A stretch of 34,558 nucleotides of DNA from an uncultured Pseudovibrio sp. (GTDB lineage: Bacteria; Pseudomonadota; Alphaproteobacteria; Rhizobiales; Stappiaceae), in NCBI GenBank assembly GCA_947502585.1, contig CANNAV010000030.1:1-34558 (forward strand). Direction: 5' to 3'. Under the pieces are notes generated by a model, which worked only from the letters and a program-made list of their open reading frames with translations, searched no databases and had not been told where the DNA came from. The translations under genes and the position numbers were made by a program. Within the stretch, counting starts at the first letter, position 1, and the number at the start of each line of letters is the position of its first letter. This document shows positions 34,316 to 34,558 of the stretch, one piece after another.

Positions 34316-34558
34316 CTCACTGGTTCGGCACTATTCGAAAACAGATGGCGCTTGCTACCGTAATCACTTCATAAATTTTTGGTTCTGTTTGGCATTATGT
34401 GCTTTCATATACCAGAATGAAAGCTGTCGGAATCTTATGCAGAAACGTTCAAATGTCTCCGTCAACTTACATCATTACCTTTCAGGGCGATTTATTAATG
34501 TTAATTAACATATTGATTTTTTGTTTGAATTCTGAATCTATGGTTTCATGACAAATTA
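34316..34558. other. AT-rich end of the window, no gene seen
   Basis: Neither strand holds a convincing ORF. The last 60 bases are very AT-rich and may belong to a promoter region of a gene outside the window. Confidence 0.4.

Noticed and set aside
1..34558. CRISPR arrays, tRNA or rRNA genes
   Set aside because: I saw no regularly spaced repeats and no tRNA cloverleaf or rRNA sequence on either strand.

Overview
The window looks like the chromosome of a Hyphomicrobiales-type alphaproteobacterium with moderate GC, plausibly a marine Stappiaceae such as Pseudovibrio. This is inferred from gene content and order: argH-lptM-lysA-TIGR02302/DUF4175 with tlpA divergent, and HIG1-PduO-etfB-etfA-3-hydroxybutyryl-CoA dehydrogenase. 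I recognised this from memory and did not run a search.

Layout. 1-1230: edge of a contractile-tail prophage relic (late control protein D). 1358-3722: folate genes folK and folP on the minus strand, separated by an AT-richer integral membrane protein instead of the usual folB. 3859-5720: a run of dead minus-strand genes (antibiotic biosynthesis monooxygenase fold, AraC regulator, Bcr/CflA-type MFS exporter), followed by an intact AraC regulator. 6962-7399: an unrecognised small protein. 7718-9538: typA/bipA. 9742-12170: a TetR remnant, an intact fatty acid hydroxylase-type membrane enzyme, then a scrambled IS30 relic joined to the tail of an IS21 element. 12330-18196: the minus-strand run argH, lptM-like lipoprotein, lysA and the large DUF4175 protein, with tlpA leaving in the other direction only 29 bp from argH.

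19022-26076: yccF, tesB, a UbiH/COQ6-type monooxygenase, an SDR oxidoreductase, a secreted alpha/beta hydrolase divergent from a membrane-embedded AraC regulator, and an MFS transporter. 26261-30645: tspO, a HIG1-type small membrane protein, PduO-type cobalamin adenosyltransferase, etfB, etfA and 3-hydroxybutyryl-CoA dehydrogenase. These fit acyl-CoA oxidation, with ETF carrying electrons toward ubiquinone and the adenosyltransferase supplying coenzyme B12. 30712-33217: a D-alanyl-D-alanine carboxypeptidase and a CobW-family metal chaperone, minus strand. 33677-34279: a glutathione S-transferase. The remaining ends and gaps hold terminators but no further gene I can support.

Most of the window is ordinary housekeeping DNA. 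I found no convincing undescribed multi-gene system. The unusual parts are the pseudogene cluster, the missing folB, the IS30/IS21 fusion and an orphan terminator at 33510-33538 that could end a small RNA.
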